Below the pieces are notes generated by a model, which worked only from the letters and a program-made list of their open reading frames with translations, was not told where the DNA came from and made no database searches. The translations under genes and the position numbers were made by a program. A stretch of 64,000 bases of DNA, from NCBI GenBank assembly GCA_036835325.1, contig DAITMF010000010.1, forward strand, positions 1 to 64,000, read 5' to 3'. Position 1 is the first letter of the stretch. The number at the start of each line of letters is the position of its first letter. This DNA is from CAMCHP01 sp036835325. GTDB lineage: Bacteria; Bacteroidota; Bacteroidia; Flavobacteriales_D; Sanyastnellaceae. Below are positions 41,063-49,675 of this stretch, one piece after another.

Positions 41063-41988
41063 TGCAACAGCGCTAAGGCGGCTGATCGGTCGCTCGTCAG
41101 CTGCTTGCGCAAGGCATCTTCGCTGTCGAATTTGCGTTCATCGCGCAAACGCGCAACAAACTCAACTCGGAGATGCTTTCCGTAGAGGTCGAGCTGTTGA
41201 TCGAAAACGTGAACCTCGATGCGCTGCTCGCCGCTGCCGCTGACGGTCGGACGGATGCCGATGTTGAGCATTCCTTTGTAGCGCCGACCTTCGATTTCAA
41301 CCCGTACGGCATAGGCGCCGTTTGCGGGAGTAAGCTTCAGCGGGTTGCTGAGGTGAAGGTTTGCGGTAGGGAAGCCCAACGAGCGACCGATGCCGTCTCC
41401 CTCTATAACGATTCCTGAGAGCGGATAGTTGTATCCGAGGTAGGTATTTGCTAGGGCAACATCGCCCAATGCAAGCGCACGGCGGGTTTTGGTGCTGCTC
41501 ACATTCATCTCTGAAATCGCCAAAGGAGAGATTTCCTCAACGTCAAATCCGAACATTTCGCCGAATTCGCTCAAGGCCGTGAAGTCGCCCTCCCGGTTTT
41601 TTCCAAAACGGTGGTCGTACCCGACCACCATCAAATGCACACCAATGCCTTCGACCAGAATCTCGCGCGCATAGTCGAGCGCAGGAATGGCTGCAAATTG
41701 CATATCGAACGGATGAATGATCAAATGGTCGATGCCCGACTTTGCCAAGCGCTCGATTTGTTCTTCCCTGTCGTTCAGTAAGCGCAACCCGTGGTCGTTC
41801 GGAAAGAGTACCATGCGCGGGTGCGGGCTAAACGTCAACAGCACGGTTTCGCCCTGAACTTCGAAAGCGCGTTCGCGCAAACGTTCCAAAATCGTGAGGT
41901 GGCCTTTGTGAACGCCGTCAAATGTTCCGGTTGTAACAACGGGTCTGATAGCGCCCGGAAACTCCTCAACACTGTAGTATACCTTCAA
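41059..41988 (-). CDS. ribF: Bifunctional riboflavin kinase / FAD synthetase
   Basis: This 309-residue enzyme phosphorylates riboflavin to FMN and adenylylates FMN to FAD. The N-terminal nucleotidyltransferase domain has TTGTFDGVHKGH (HxGH-type), FGKNREGDF, and the ISEMNVSSTKTRRAL segment. The C-terminal kinase domain has GRSLGFPTANLHL and GMLNIGIRPT. The start codon is TTG, because no ATG or GTG lies between the promoter (42012-42019) and the first conserved residues. It heads the operon that continues into the LRR, thiamine-binding, PnuC and kinase genes. Confidence 0.96.
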   Translation of the reverse strand: MKVYYSVEEFPGAIRPVVTTGTFDGVHKGHLTILERLRERAFEVQGETVLLTFSPHPRMVLFPNDHGLRLLNDREEQIERLAKSGIDHLIIHPFDMQFAAIPALDYAREILVEGIGVHLMVVGYDHRFGKNREGDFTALSEFGEMFGFDVEEISPLAISEMNVSSTKTRRALALGDVALANTYLGYNYPLSGIVIEGDGIGRSLGFPTANLHLSNPLKLTPANGAYAVRVEIEGRRYKGMLNIGIRPTVSGSGEQRIEVHVFDQQLDLYGKHLRVEFVARLRDERKFDSEDALRKQLTSDRSAALALLQ

Positions 41989-42011
41989 TGCCGTAAGTGC
42001 TTAATCTTACA

Positions 42012-42019
42012 CAAAGATA
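42012..42019 (-). promoter_or_regulatory. TAnnTTTG promoter of the ribF operon
   Basis: The minus strand reads TATCTTTG, a perfect -7 box, giving a leader of about 18 bases before the TTG start at 41988. Confidence 0.6.
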
Positions 42020-42080
42020 GACCATTTGAATGCGCTGCTTCCGCTGGTCGAATCGGTTGCTAACTTTTTTTACACAACTG

Positions 42081-42111
42081 TTGTCAACCCCGTTGGTTAA
42101 CTGTACTTTTG
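42081..42111 (+). promoter_or_regulatory. TTGT / TAnnTTTG promoter of atpD-atpC
   Basis: TTGT at 42081-42084 and TACTTTTG at 42104-42111 are spaced by 19 bases, an excellent fit. The transcription start near 42117 excludes the ATG-like frame start at 42109 and leaves a leader of about 31 bases before the ATG at 42148. Confidence 0.75.
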
Positions 42112-42147
42112 CCGCGATTTTGTAGGTATTCATTCAGACTTCCCGAT

Positions 42148-43656
42148 ATGTCTCACAACATTGGAAAAGTAGCCCAGGTCATCGGTCCTGTAGTCGACGT
42201 AACATTCGAAACCGGTCATAAACTTCCAAACATCCTCGATGCATTGGTCATCACCCGTGACAACGGAGAGGAGCTTGTACTTGAGTGCCAACAGCACATC
42301 GGAGAAGATACTGTACGTACCATTTCGATGGATTCTACCGAGGGCCTACGTCGCGGTATGAACGTTGTTTCTACCGGCAAAGCGATCGCAATGCCTGTGG
42401 GCGACCAAATCAAAGGCCGTTTGTTCAACGTAGTAGGTACGCCCATTGACGGTATCGGCGCAGTGAACAAAGAAGGCGGCGCACCCATTCACCGCGCAGC
42501 CCCTCGCTTCGAAGACCTTTCAACCGCTACCGAAGTCCTTTTCACCGGTATTAAAGTCATCGACCTCATCGAGCCATACGCCAAAGGAGGTAAGATTGGC
42601 TTGTTTGGTGGTGCCGGTGTAGGTAAAACCGTATTGATTCAGGAGCTTATCAATAACATCGCCAAAGGATACGAAGGGTTCTCTGTGTTCGCCGGTGTAG
42701 GTGAGCGCACACGTGAAGGAAATGACCTTCTCCGCGAGATGATTGAATCGGGCATCGTTCGCTACGGCACTGACTTCATGCACAGCATGGAAGAAGGCGG
42801 TTGGGACCTCAGCAAGGTTGACATGAAATCGCTTGCTGAATCGAAAGCGACCTTCGTTTTCGGACAGATGAACGAGCCTCCCGGTGCACGTGCACGTGTA
42901 GCTCTCAGCGGTTTGACCGTTGCTGAATACTTCCGCGATGGAGATGAGCAGTCAGGCGGACGTGATATTCTGTTCTTCATTGACAACATCTTCCGCTTTA
43001 CCCAAGCAGGTTCAGAAGTATCGGCCCTCCTTGGTCGTATGCCTTCAGCGGTAGGTTACCAACCAACCCTCGCAACCGAAATGGGTGCGATGCAAGAGCG
43101 CATTACTTCAACCAAGCGCGGTTCAATCACCTCAGTACAGGCCGTTTACGTACCTGCTGACGACTTGACTGACCCTGCTCCGGCAACCACCTTTGCCCAC
43201 CTTGACGCAACTACAGTACTTTCACGTAAAATCGCTGAGTTGGGTATCTACCCTGCGGTTGACCCGCTCGACTCAACCTCGCGCATTCTTACGCCTGAAA
43301 CCGTTGGTGACGAACACTACGACTGTGCGCAGCGCGTGAAAGAGATCCTTCAGCGTTACAAAGAACTCCAAGACATCATTGCCATTCTCGGTATGGATGA
43401 GCTTTCGGAAGAAGATAAACTCGCGGTTCACCGCGCACGCCGTGTGCAGCGTTTCCTTTCTCAGCCCTTCCACGTGGCTGAGCAGTTTACCGGGTTGAAA
43501 GGAGTTATGGTGCCTATTGAAGAAACCATCAAGGGCTTCAACATGATTCTCGAAGGCGAGATGGACAGGTTCCCCGAGGCTGCTTTCAACCTGAAAGGAA
43601 CCATTGAAGAAGTGATTGAGGCCGGTGAGAAAATGCTCGCCGACGCTAAAAAATAA
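42148..43656 (+). CDS. atpD: F1F0 ATP synthase subunit beta
   Basis: This is the 502-residue catalytic subunit of ATP synthase. It shows the Walker A motif GGAGVGKTVL, the GERTREGNDL catalytic Glu region, the Walker B strand RDILFFIDNIFRFTQAG, the ALSGLTVAEYFRD segment and the DELSEEDKLAVHRARR (DELSEED lever) sequence. The start at 42148 gives MSHNIGKVAQVIGPVVDV, as in homologues. It forms a two-gene operon with atpC. The rest of the ATP synthase genes lie elsewhere, the usual split in Bacteroidota. Confidence 0.98.
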   Translation: MSHNIGKVAQVIGPVVDVTFETGHKLPNILDALVITRDNGEELVLECQQHIGEDTVRTISMDSTEGLRRGMNVVSTGKAIAMPVGDQIKGRLFNVVGTPIDGIGAVNKEGGAPIHRAAPRFEDLSTATEVLFTGIKVIDLIEPYAKGGKIGLFGGAGVGKTVLIQELINNIAKGYEGFSVFAGVGERTREGNDLLREMIESGIVRYGTDFMHSMEEGGWDLSKVDMKSLAESKATFVFGQMNEPPGARARVALSGLTVAEYFRDGDEQSGGRDILFFIDNIFRFTQAGSEVSALLGRMPSAVGYQPTLATEMGAMQERITSTKRGSITSVQAVYVPADDLTDPAPATTFAHLDATTVLSRKIAELGIYPAVDPLDSTSRILTPETVGDEHYDCAQRVKEILQRYKELQDIIAILGMDELSEEDKLAVHRARRVQRFLSQPFHVAEQFTGLKGVMVPIEETIKGFNMILEGEMDRFPEAAFNLKGTIEEVIEAGEKMLADAKK

Positions 43657-43661
43657 CCGCT

Positions 43662-43895
43662 ATGCGTGTAGAAATCCTTTCACCCGAAGCCAAGATTTTC
43701 AACGGCGAAGCCACCTATGTGGGTCTTCCGGGGTCTGATGGTAGTTTGGGTATCCTGAGAGGTCACGCTCCGTTGATCACCACCCTTCGTGCGGGTAAGG
43801 TCATCGTACGCACCGCCAAAGGCGAAGAAGTGTTTGATGTGAAAGGAGGTTCTGTAGAAGTGCTCAACGATACGGTCACCATCCTCGCAGAGTAA
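43662..43895 (+). CDS. atpC: F1F0 ATP synthase subunit epsilon, short form
   Basis: This 77-residue protein keeps the complete N-terminal beta-sandwich of epsilon (MRVEILSPEAKIFNGEATYVGLPG ... GSLGILRGHAPLITTL). It lacks the C-terminal two-helix domain, which in the ~135-residue E. coli protein inhibits ATP hydrolysis. Short epsilons are normal in Bacteroidota, so this is not a truncation by mutation. The enzyme must be controlled in another way. It starts 5 bases after atpD. Confidence 0.95.
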   Translation: MRVEILSPEAKIFNGEATYVGLPGSDGSLGILRGHAPLITTLRAGKVIVRTAKGEEVFDVKGGSVEVLNDTVTILAE

Positions 43896-43914
43896 AAAAA
43901 ACACTCGCTACCCT

Positions 43915-45309
43915 TTACGACTCCAAAATTCTGTTGCGCTTCCTCAATCGATGGGGAAGCGCAACGTGTTCTCTGACATGGCTAAAGACCACCGCCAGAG
44001 CCCCCATGTACAAGGGGATGAGTGGGATTTTAAACCGCGCCAGCGCGCCGAAATTCGAGGTGGTTACCCCAATCATAAAGGCGAAGAGCACGGCGAATAC
44101 AAAGCAATACAGAAGCATTGGGTTGCGTTTGATGAGGCCCAAAGTGACAGAGGGCCGAACCGCTAAGATCACGTACAGCGTGGCCAGAAGAATAAACATG
44201 TTCTCCAGTCCGGCAAAAATCATCACCACGTTGCGCGACTCCCAAATAAAGGGCCGAAACAAACCTGCTGTCACAGCAGCCGGTAACTTGCCCGCTACAC
44301 TGGCGAAGGTGGGTTCAATGGTACCGATGTCAAAGCTTGACCCTTCGTAGTAGTCTTGCTTGAGGTCGTATTGAATGATGGCCGCTGTTTGGAGTGCCCG
44401 GTCAGGTGAGAACCGGCCCAAACGGTCGCCGAATGCAGTTAGCGCGAAGTAGCTTCCAAAAACGATAAAGGCATAGATGCCCGGTACAATAATGTAGCGG
44501 AAGTAGGCATTCTTGATGCGCTGAATGCGCTTGTAGAAGTACCACACAAGCGTGCCCGGAAACAATATGAGCAAGATGTAGGGCTTGATGGCAAGAATGG
44601 CGAAGCCGCTGATGAGTATGGCCACAAGGGGCCAGAACCGTTTCTTGCTGTTGATGAGGTCATTGGTGGCTACAATGAAGTAGCAGGTGGCCGCAAGGGT
44701 GAAGCTATCTTTCAAAATGCCGGAGCCCCAGAAAACGACTGAGGGCATGAATAAGACGGCTACGCTAAGGTTTGCAGTGTACTTGGGGAAGTAGCCCACA
44801 AACATCCTAAAGAGCTTCCAAAGGCCACCGTAGGTGGCAACAGATACCAGTACAGTGCTCAGAAAGAAGCTCTTTCCTGAGAGAAGCACGAATGGAACGC
44901 AGAATTTGATGACCGTTCGGGTTTTCTCGTCATAGAACATGTAGCTCATGGGTGAGCCTGTTCGGCTATTGAACAGGCTTTTTATTTCGGGTGTGCCTCC
45001 GCCCAGCATGGCCGCTGCAAAGTCGTTCGAATCATCAAACAGCAGATTCACATAGGCCATGGCACATTCGTAGTAGCCAATGGTGTCGCCGCCCTTGTAA
45101 TAGAGGGTGTAAATAAGTCCAAATGCGATGCCACCGATGAGTTTCAGCCAGAGCCCCGGTAGGAAGTACTGCCAAGACGGGTCAGCCTTAACGCGGTTGC
45201 GCACAAGCTGTTGGCCAAGCAAAGACAGCGCAATGATGAGAAGAACCATGGCCAGGTACTCCCACAGCTCAACAGCGATTTTGCCGAAAGTGAGGGTTGG
45301 AATATGCAT
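43915..45309 (-). CDS. Polytopic membrane protein, possible polysaccharide polymerase/transferase
   Basis: This 464-residue protein has about 10-12 predicted membrane segments spread over its length. A loop after the first spans (YYKGGDTIGYYECAMAYVNLLF) and VVFWGSGILKDSFTL, with its 'G-x-x-K-D-S' pattern, recall Wzy/EpsG-like polymerases and related glycosyl-lipid enzymes of Bacteroidota. I do not find a decisive motif, so the role is a guess. A flippase and a glycosyltransferase 3-5 kb away support an envelope polysaccharide function. Its start codon shares one base with the rlmH stop, so it is in an rlmH operon. Confidence 0.75.
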   Translation of the reverse strand: MHIPTLTFGKIAVELWEYLAMVLLIIALSLLGQQLVRNRVKADPSWQYFLPGLWLKLIGGIAFGLIYTLYYKGGDTIGYYECAMAYVNLLFDDSNDFAAAMLGGGTPEIKSLFNSRTGSPMSYMFYDEKTRTVIKFCVPFVLLSGKSFFLSTVLVSVATYGGLWKLFRMFVGYFPKYTANLSVAVLFMPSVVFWGSGILKDSFTLAATCYFIVATNDLINSKKRFWPLVAILISGFAILAIKPYILLILFPGTLVWYFYKRIQRIKNAYFRYIIVPGIYAFIVFGSYFALTAFGDRLGRFSPDRALQTAAIIQYDLKQDYYEGSSFDIGTIEPTFASVAGKLPAAVTAGLFRPFIWESRNVVMIFAGLENMFILLATLYVILAVRPSVTLGLIKRNPMLLYCFVFAVLFAFMIGVTTSNFGALARFKIPLIPLYMGALAVVFSHVREHVALPHRLRKRNRILES

Positions 45310-45785
45310 CAGCTGTGATGGTAGGGTTCTCCTTTGAGGATGGTGTGGGCACGGTAAATTTGTTCAAGCGCAAGGATGCGTACCATTTGGTGGGTGAGTG
45401 TCATTTTTGATAAGGAAAGGGATGCGTTGGCTCGCGCCTTTACCTCCTGATCAAAACCATGGGCTCCACCAATGACGAACACCATGTTGCGTGTACCTGC
45501 CAAGTGGTGTTTTGCGAAGAAGTCAGCGAAGCCCTCTGAAGTAACTGACTTTCCATGCTCGTCGAAAATGACTACATAATCGCTCGCCGCAATGTGCTTC
45601 ATTTGCTTTTGGGCCTCCATACGAAGGAGGGCAGCCGGGTCTGGCTTCTTGGTTTTGGCCTTCACATCATCGGTTTCAATGTGCTGAAAGGCGGTGTAAT
45701 GCGGAATTCGGTCAGCGTAACGCTTCACCGCATCGCGCACCCAACCATCGTCTGACTTACCGGTACTGATGAGAGTAATTTTCAT
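45309..45785 (-). CDS. rlmH: 23S rRNA (pseudouridine1915-N3)-methyltransferase
   Basis: This 158-residue SPOUT-fold enzyme methylates N3 of pseudouridine 1915 in helix 69 of 23S rRNA. The trefoil-knot signatures are present: MVFVIGGAHGFDQEVKARA and SLSKMTLTHQMVRILALEQIYRAHTILKGEPYHH, the latter being the typical C-terminus. Length is exact for the family. It is followed by the polytopic membrane protein with a one-base overlap. A perfect 10-base palindrome, GTGAGCTCAC, lies just upstream of the start (45787-45796). Confidence 0.97.
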   Translation of the reverse strand: MKITLISTGKSDDGWVRDAVKRYADRIPHYTAFQHIETDDVKAKTKKPDPAALLRMEAQKQMKHIAASDYVVIFDEHGKSVTSEGFADFFAKHHLAGTRNMVFVIGGAHGFDQEVKARANASLSLSKMTLTHQMVRILALEQIYRAHTILKGEPYHHS

Positions 45786-45961
45786 TGTGAGCTCACCTCA
45801 AAGAAACGATATTTTCAGTGATGCTGCTTTCACTCGTTGCGGCATGATTGTTGATAATACATTGCGCAATGGAAGACGATAGCTCCCGCATCGCTTAGAA
45901 AATAGTGTACCTTTAAGCTGACGATTTTGCGGAGAACATCGTTTCTTAGCATCAAGAAAAC

Positions 45962-46357
45962 ATGAAACAGTTCACGTCCATATTCGCAGTGTTCTTTCTG
46001 GTCGCCGTTGCATTTACGGCATCAGCGCAAACTGACATCACGCCTTCGGTAGTGCAAGCGCTGAGCAAGGGCGACGCCGCCGTCCTCGGAAAGCACCTTG
46101 TGTCGTCGGTTGATGTTGCCATTCTTGACGACGAAGACATGTATCCGCGTGATCAGGTAGTGGCCAAGCTCAACCAGTTTTTCCAAAAGAACTCTCCAAA
46201 GTCATTTGAGATTAAGCACCAAGGCACAAGCAAACTCGATGATCATTACCGCATTGGTGATTTGACCACATCGACGGGCTTGTTCCGCGTAACCTTCTTC
46301 ATGAAGAAAACGGGGGCGACCATGGAAATCAAACAGTTGCGCATTGAGCGCTATTGA
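45962..46357 (+). CDS. DUF4783-family secreted protein
   Basis: This protein has 131 residues. A signal peptide ends TASA before QTD (Gln at +1). The mature ~110 residues (ALSKGDAAVLGKHL ... DEDMYPRDQVVAKLNQFFQKNSP ... LRIERY) match the small DUF4783 proteins of Bacteroidota, an NTF2/SnoaL-like fold of unknown role. I recall these proteins lying immediately upstream of nadC, and that arrangement holds here (stop overlaps the nadC frame, 2 bases before its ATG). Divergent from rlmH over 176 bases that include a weak TACCTTTA box at 45908-45915. Confidence 0.88.
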   Translation: MKQFTSIFAVFFLVAVAFTASAQTDITPSVVQALSKGDAAVLGKHLVSSVDVAILDDEDMYPRDQVVAKLNQFFQKNSPKSFEIKHQGTSKLDDHYRIGDLTTSTGLFRVTFFMKKTGATMEIKQLRIERY

Positions 46358-46359
46358 AC

Positions 46360-47202
46360 ATGCAGCATGAACTCGAGGCATTCATTCGCAATGCCCTTTC
46401 TGAAGACATTGGCAGTGGTGATCACTCTTCACTGGCCTGCATTCCGGCCGAGGCGACACGACGTGCCCGTTTGCTGGTGAAAGAAGATGGCGTTCTCGCC
46501 GGAGTTAACCTTGCCTTGGAGGTTTTTCGCATTCACGATACCCGGCTGAAGACCACCCTGTACATGGCCGATGGTGCCACCATTCGGCAAGGCGATGTGG
46601 CCTTCGAAGTTGAAGGCCCCGCCCAGTCAATCTTGGCGGTTGAACGCTTGGTTTTGAACATCATGCAGCGCATGAGCGGCATAGCTACAACTACCCGTCG
46701 CGTTGTTGACCTCGTTGAGGGCACCGGCGTGCGCATTCTTGATACGCGCAAAACCACTCCGGGCTTGCGTTACCTTGAAAAAATGGCTGTGCGCATTGGC
46801 GGGGGAGTGAACCACCGCTTCGGTTTGTACGACATGATCATGTTGAAAGACAACCACATCGATTATGCCGGTGGCATTCCACAAGCGATGGGTCGTGTGC
46901 GCAACTACATGAACGCCCATGGCTTGCGTTTGCCTGTCGAGGTTGAGGCGCGCAACATGGATGAAGTGACCCTGATTCTAAAAGAAGAAGGCGTAACGCG
47001 CATCATGCTTGATAACTTCGATCCTGCTCAACTGAAAGCGGCTGTAGCCTTCATCAATCGGCAAATGGAAACCGAAGCCAGTGGCGGCATCACACCTGAA
47101 ACGGTGCGTGCTTATGCCGAAACCGGCGTTGATTACATTTCAATGGGTGCGCTCACGCACAGTGTAAAAAGCCTCGATCTTAGTCTGAAAGCTTTCGATT
47201 AG
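46360..47202 (+). CDS. nadC: Nicotinate-nucleotide pyrophosphorylase (carboxylating)
   Basis: This 280-residue quinolinate phosphoribosyltransferase makes nicotinate mononucleotide from quinolinate and PRPP in de novo NAD synthesis. Key elements are EDIGSGDHSS near the start, ERLVLNIMQRMSGIAT, RILDTRKTTPGLRYLEKMAV (substrate binding), GGGVNHRFGLYDMIMLKDNH and VEVEARNMDE. The start is the ATG at 46360, because the TTG at 46354 overlaps the DUF4783 stop and is less likely. It is translationally close to the DUF4783 gene. A leaderless promoter for the next gene begins right after its stop. Confidence 0.97.
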   Translation: MQHELEAFIRNALSEDIGSGDHSSLACIPAEATRRARLLVKEDGVLAGVNLALEVFRIHDTRLKTTLYMADGATIRQGDVAFEVEGPAQSILAVERLVLNIMQRMSGIATTTRRVVDLVEGTGVRILDTRKTTPGLRYLEKMAVRIGGGVNHRFGLYDMIMLKDNHIDYAGGIPQAMGRVRNYMNAHGLRLPVEVEARNMDEVTLILKEEGVTRIMLDNFDPAQLKAAVAFINRQMETEASGGITPETVRAYAETGVDYISMGALTHSVKSLDLSLKAFD

Positions 47203-47207
47203 TCGGT

Positions 47208-47215
47208 TATTTTTG
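47208..47215 (+). promoter_or_regulatory. TAnnTTTG promoter, leaderless BrkB gene
   Basis: TATTTTTG ends 4 bases before the ATG at 47220. The expected transcription start falls on the start codon. Confidence 0.6.
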
Positions 47216-47219
47216 CAGG

Positions 47220-48176
47220 ATGAAAGGTCTACTCTCACGTCTGCAATACACCCGTCCGGTTCGCATCTTGCGCGCTGTTTCGATGCGTTTGAGGCCCTGG
47301 GGCTTTGAAGGTCTGAGCTTGTATTCGGTAGCAGCGTTCTTCATTGAAGGGCTTCAAAAAGGCGCGTTGACCTCGCGTGCGGCCGCGATATCGTTTCGGT
47401 TTTTTCTGGCGGTATTCCCGGTTATCATTATGCTCCTGTCGTTGATTCCAATCATTCCAATCGACAATTTTCAGGAGAACCTCTTCGAGAGCATCAAGGG
47501 ATTCTTCCCCGGTGATACCTTCAATTTGGTTGAGGCCACGGTTGAAGACTTGGTGATCAAAAGCCACAATACCATTTTCTCAATCGGCTTTATTTTGTCG
47601 GTATTTTATGCGAGCAACAGCGTAAACGCGATTTTACTTGGCTTCAACGAGTCGTATAACATTGAAGACAAAGGCAACGTGTTCATCATCCGACTGGCTT
47701 CGGTGCTCTTGATGCTCATTTTGGGCATCTTTATTTTTGTAGCGGTGGTGCTTATTATTTTCAGCGGTGTGGCCTTTGAATGGCTTGTAGCAAAAGACTT
47801 TGTGAGCCAAGAGAACGTTATTTTGCTGCAGATGGCAAACGGCGTGATTTCGTTGCTCCTGATCTACATGTCGATCACCATCCTCTACAATTTTGGCGAT
47901 TTCGAACACCGCAAATGGAAGACCTTCTCGGCCGGTGCAACGCTAACAACGTTGCTGCTGATTTTAACATCGCTGGGTTTTGCGTGGTTTGTCAATAACT
48001 TTGCCTCGTACAACAAGCTCTACGGCTCCATCGGTACGTTTTTGCTGCTGCTGATTTGGATCAACTTGAACAGCACCATTTTGCTCATTGGCTTCGAGTT
48101 GAACACAAGCATCATGAAAGCAAAAGAAGGCAAGCTGCATGAGAGCAGTATTCTGAACAATTCGCCGGAGGTTTAA
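47220..48176 (+). CDS. YihY/BrkB-family inner-membrane protein
   Basis: This 318-residue protein has six membrane segments. It carries the family start GALTSRAAAISFRFFLAVFPVIIMLLSL, the FYASNSVNAILLGFNESYNIEDKG stretch, and the typical last helices FGSIGTFLLLLIWINLNSTILLIGFELN-like (here LYGSIGTFLLLLIWIN). The family was once mis-annotated as ribonuclease BN. Its transport role is unproven. The gene is monocistronic from a leaderless promoter and its end overlaps the convergent flippase gene by 4 bases. Confidence 0.92.
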   Translation: MKGLLSRLQYTRPVRILRAVSMRLRPWGFEGLSLYSVAAFFIEGLQKGALTSRAAAISFRFFLAVFPVIIMLLSLIPIIPIDNFQENLFESIKGFFPGDTFNLVEATVEDLVIKSHNTIFSIGFILSVFYASNSVNAILLGFNESYNIEDKGNVFIIRLASVLLMLILGIFIFVAVVLIIFSGVAFEWLVAKDFVSQENVILLQMANGVISLLLIYMSITILYNFGDFEHRKWKTFSAGATLTTLLLILTSLGFAWFVNNFASYNKLYGSIGTFLLLLIWINLNSTILLIGFELNTSIMKAKEGKLHESSILNNSPEV

Positions 48177-49636
48177 CGGCCCAAGAACTGCTTTAATTCG
48201 GGTAGAAGTCGCGCCGATCTGGCAACCGACAGAAAGAGCAAGGCTGTGACACTGCCTTTCATTAAGAGGCTCAAATAGATGTTGCCAAACAAGTTAGGAA
48301 TTAGCACCAACGATGAAATGGCTGCAATGAGCAAACTTGCAATGAGCAAACTTCGGCTGAAAGGGTTGATCTTGAAGTAGCGCTGCACGTAGTACACCTT
48401 CAGGCCGGTGTAAACGGTTGCTGAGATTGCGGTAGCCAGCGCAGCACCGGTTATACCCATGTTGAGTCCATCCGGGTGCATGAAAAAAAGGTTCGTGGCG
48501 ATGGTAAGCACAATGAGCAGCAGATTCAAGTAGAAATTTGATCTGTAGTACTTTGAGTAGACCAATATACCACCTGACACCCCTCCGGCCATTTGGAGCA
48601 ACTTTGCAATTCCGATAAAGAACACTACCCATTTACCTCCGCTAAACTTATCGGGCAAGAGCTGCATGATTTCATCTATGGGGACCCAAATGCAGCAGAA
48701 AATGAGGCCGCCCAAGGTCAACTGCATCAGGCTCGACTTCACATAGACTTCGGTCAATTTGGTAATCTCGTTTGCGGCAATGGATGCTGAAACCACAGGC
48801 ATTGAAATGGCCGAGATTGACTTTTGTGGGAGCAGTGCCACTGACCCGATATAAAATGCAAGGGTGTAAAATGCCACTTCTTCAAGCGAGGCAAGTAGCC
48901 CAATCATGACAATGTCAAGATTGGTGACTGCAATGGCCGCTCCGCGATCAAGGATGGCGTAGAAACTGTAGGTGGCAACCTCCTTTACCTTTAGCGGAAA
49001 GCGACCTTCAAATTTGAGATGGAATGCATTTTTGCGCGCCGAAATTAGCGTCACGAGCATGGCGATCACGTAGCCTGCGACGTATGCCCAGAGCAAAACA
49101 TCAAACCCATAGAGCTCCATCCAGAAGCCCACGACCACCACCAAATACCAGCTTTTCAAAAAGGTCTCATTCAGAAACTGGTACAAGGTTGATTTCAACT
49201 GAGCGCCAAGGTAGCCCCCGAAAACCTGAAAGAAGGTCAGTGCTGTCGTAAGTACAAACAGTTCGGGAATGTGCGCAATCAACAACTTGCTTTCATCTGC
49301 ATTAATGAGCTGAAATCCGGTCTCGCCGAAGAAAATCACCAAGCCAAGAAAGAAGAGCGTTCCGGCTGTTGGCGCCAGCATGAGTCGTCCCAAAAAAAGA
49401 GATCGGTCAGCACCTGAAACTGAAGGTAAAAACCGTAGAAACGCATTGGGAATGCCGCCATGAATAAACTGCGAGAAAATCATCGCATAGGCCACAATCA
49501 CTTTGAGCAAACCCCAGCCTTCTTCGTAGGTGTCAAAAGCAGCCGGCAACACAACGATGGTGTTTACAGCGCCAATTATGGTGGCTAGAAAGATTGAAAC
49601 GGCGTTTCGGGTGGCTTGGCGTTGAATGATTCCCAA
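48173..49636 (-). CDS. Polysaccharide flippase (Wzx/MATE-like, MVF superfamily)
   Basis: This 487-residue protein has about 14 membrane segments. The start MGIIQRQATRNAVSIFLATIIGAVNTIVVLP is typical of Bacteroidota oligosaccharide flippases, which move lipid-linked sugars across the inner membrane. The start codon is TTG at 49636, and no ATG is available. Charged residues are few and a polybasic tail ends the protein (ARSARLLPELKQFLGR). Upstream on the same strand, 39 bases away, is a glycosyltransferase gene, so the two are probably one polysaccharide unit. Confidence 0.9.
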   Translation of the reverse strand: MGIIQRQATRNAVSIFLATIIGAVNTIVVLPAAFDTYEEGWGLLKVIVAYAMIFSQFIHGGIPNAFLRFLPSVSGADRSLFLGRLMLAPTAGTLFFLGLVIFFGETGFQLINADESKLLIAHIPELFVLTTALTFFQVFGGYLGAQLKSTLYQFLNETFLKSWYLVVVVGFWMELYGFDVLLWAYVAGYVIAMLVTLISARKNAFHLKFEGRFPLKVKEVATYSFYAILDRGAAIAVTNLDIVMIGLLASLEEVAFYTLAFYIGSVALLPQKSISAISMPVVSASIAANEITKLTEVYVKSSLMQLTLGGLIFCCIWVPIDEIMQLLPDKFSGGKWVVFFIGIAKLLQMAGGVSGGILVYSKYYRSNFYLNLLLIVLTIATNLFFMHPDGLNMGITGAALATAISATVYTGLKVYYVQRYFKINPFSRSLLIASLLIAAISSLVLIPNLFGNIYLSLLMKGSVTALLFLSVARSARLLPELKQFLGR

Positions 49637-49675
49637 GGGCTCGTTTTTCGGTGAATTTAGAGAATTATGATCGGC

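Noticed and set aside
42109..42147. N-terminal extension of atpD
   Set aside because: It begins within the TACTTTTG promoter and adds 13 residues not seen in beta subunits. MSHNIGKVAQ at 42148 matches homologues.
45787..45796. GTGAGCTCAC palindrome upstream of rlmH as an operator
   Set aside because: It is a single 10-base palindrome with no second copy and no clear promoter overlap, so chance is a sufficient explanation.
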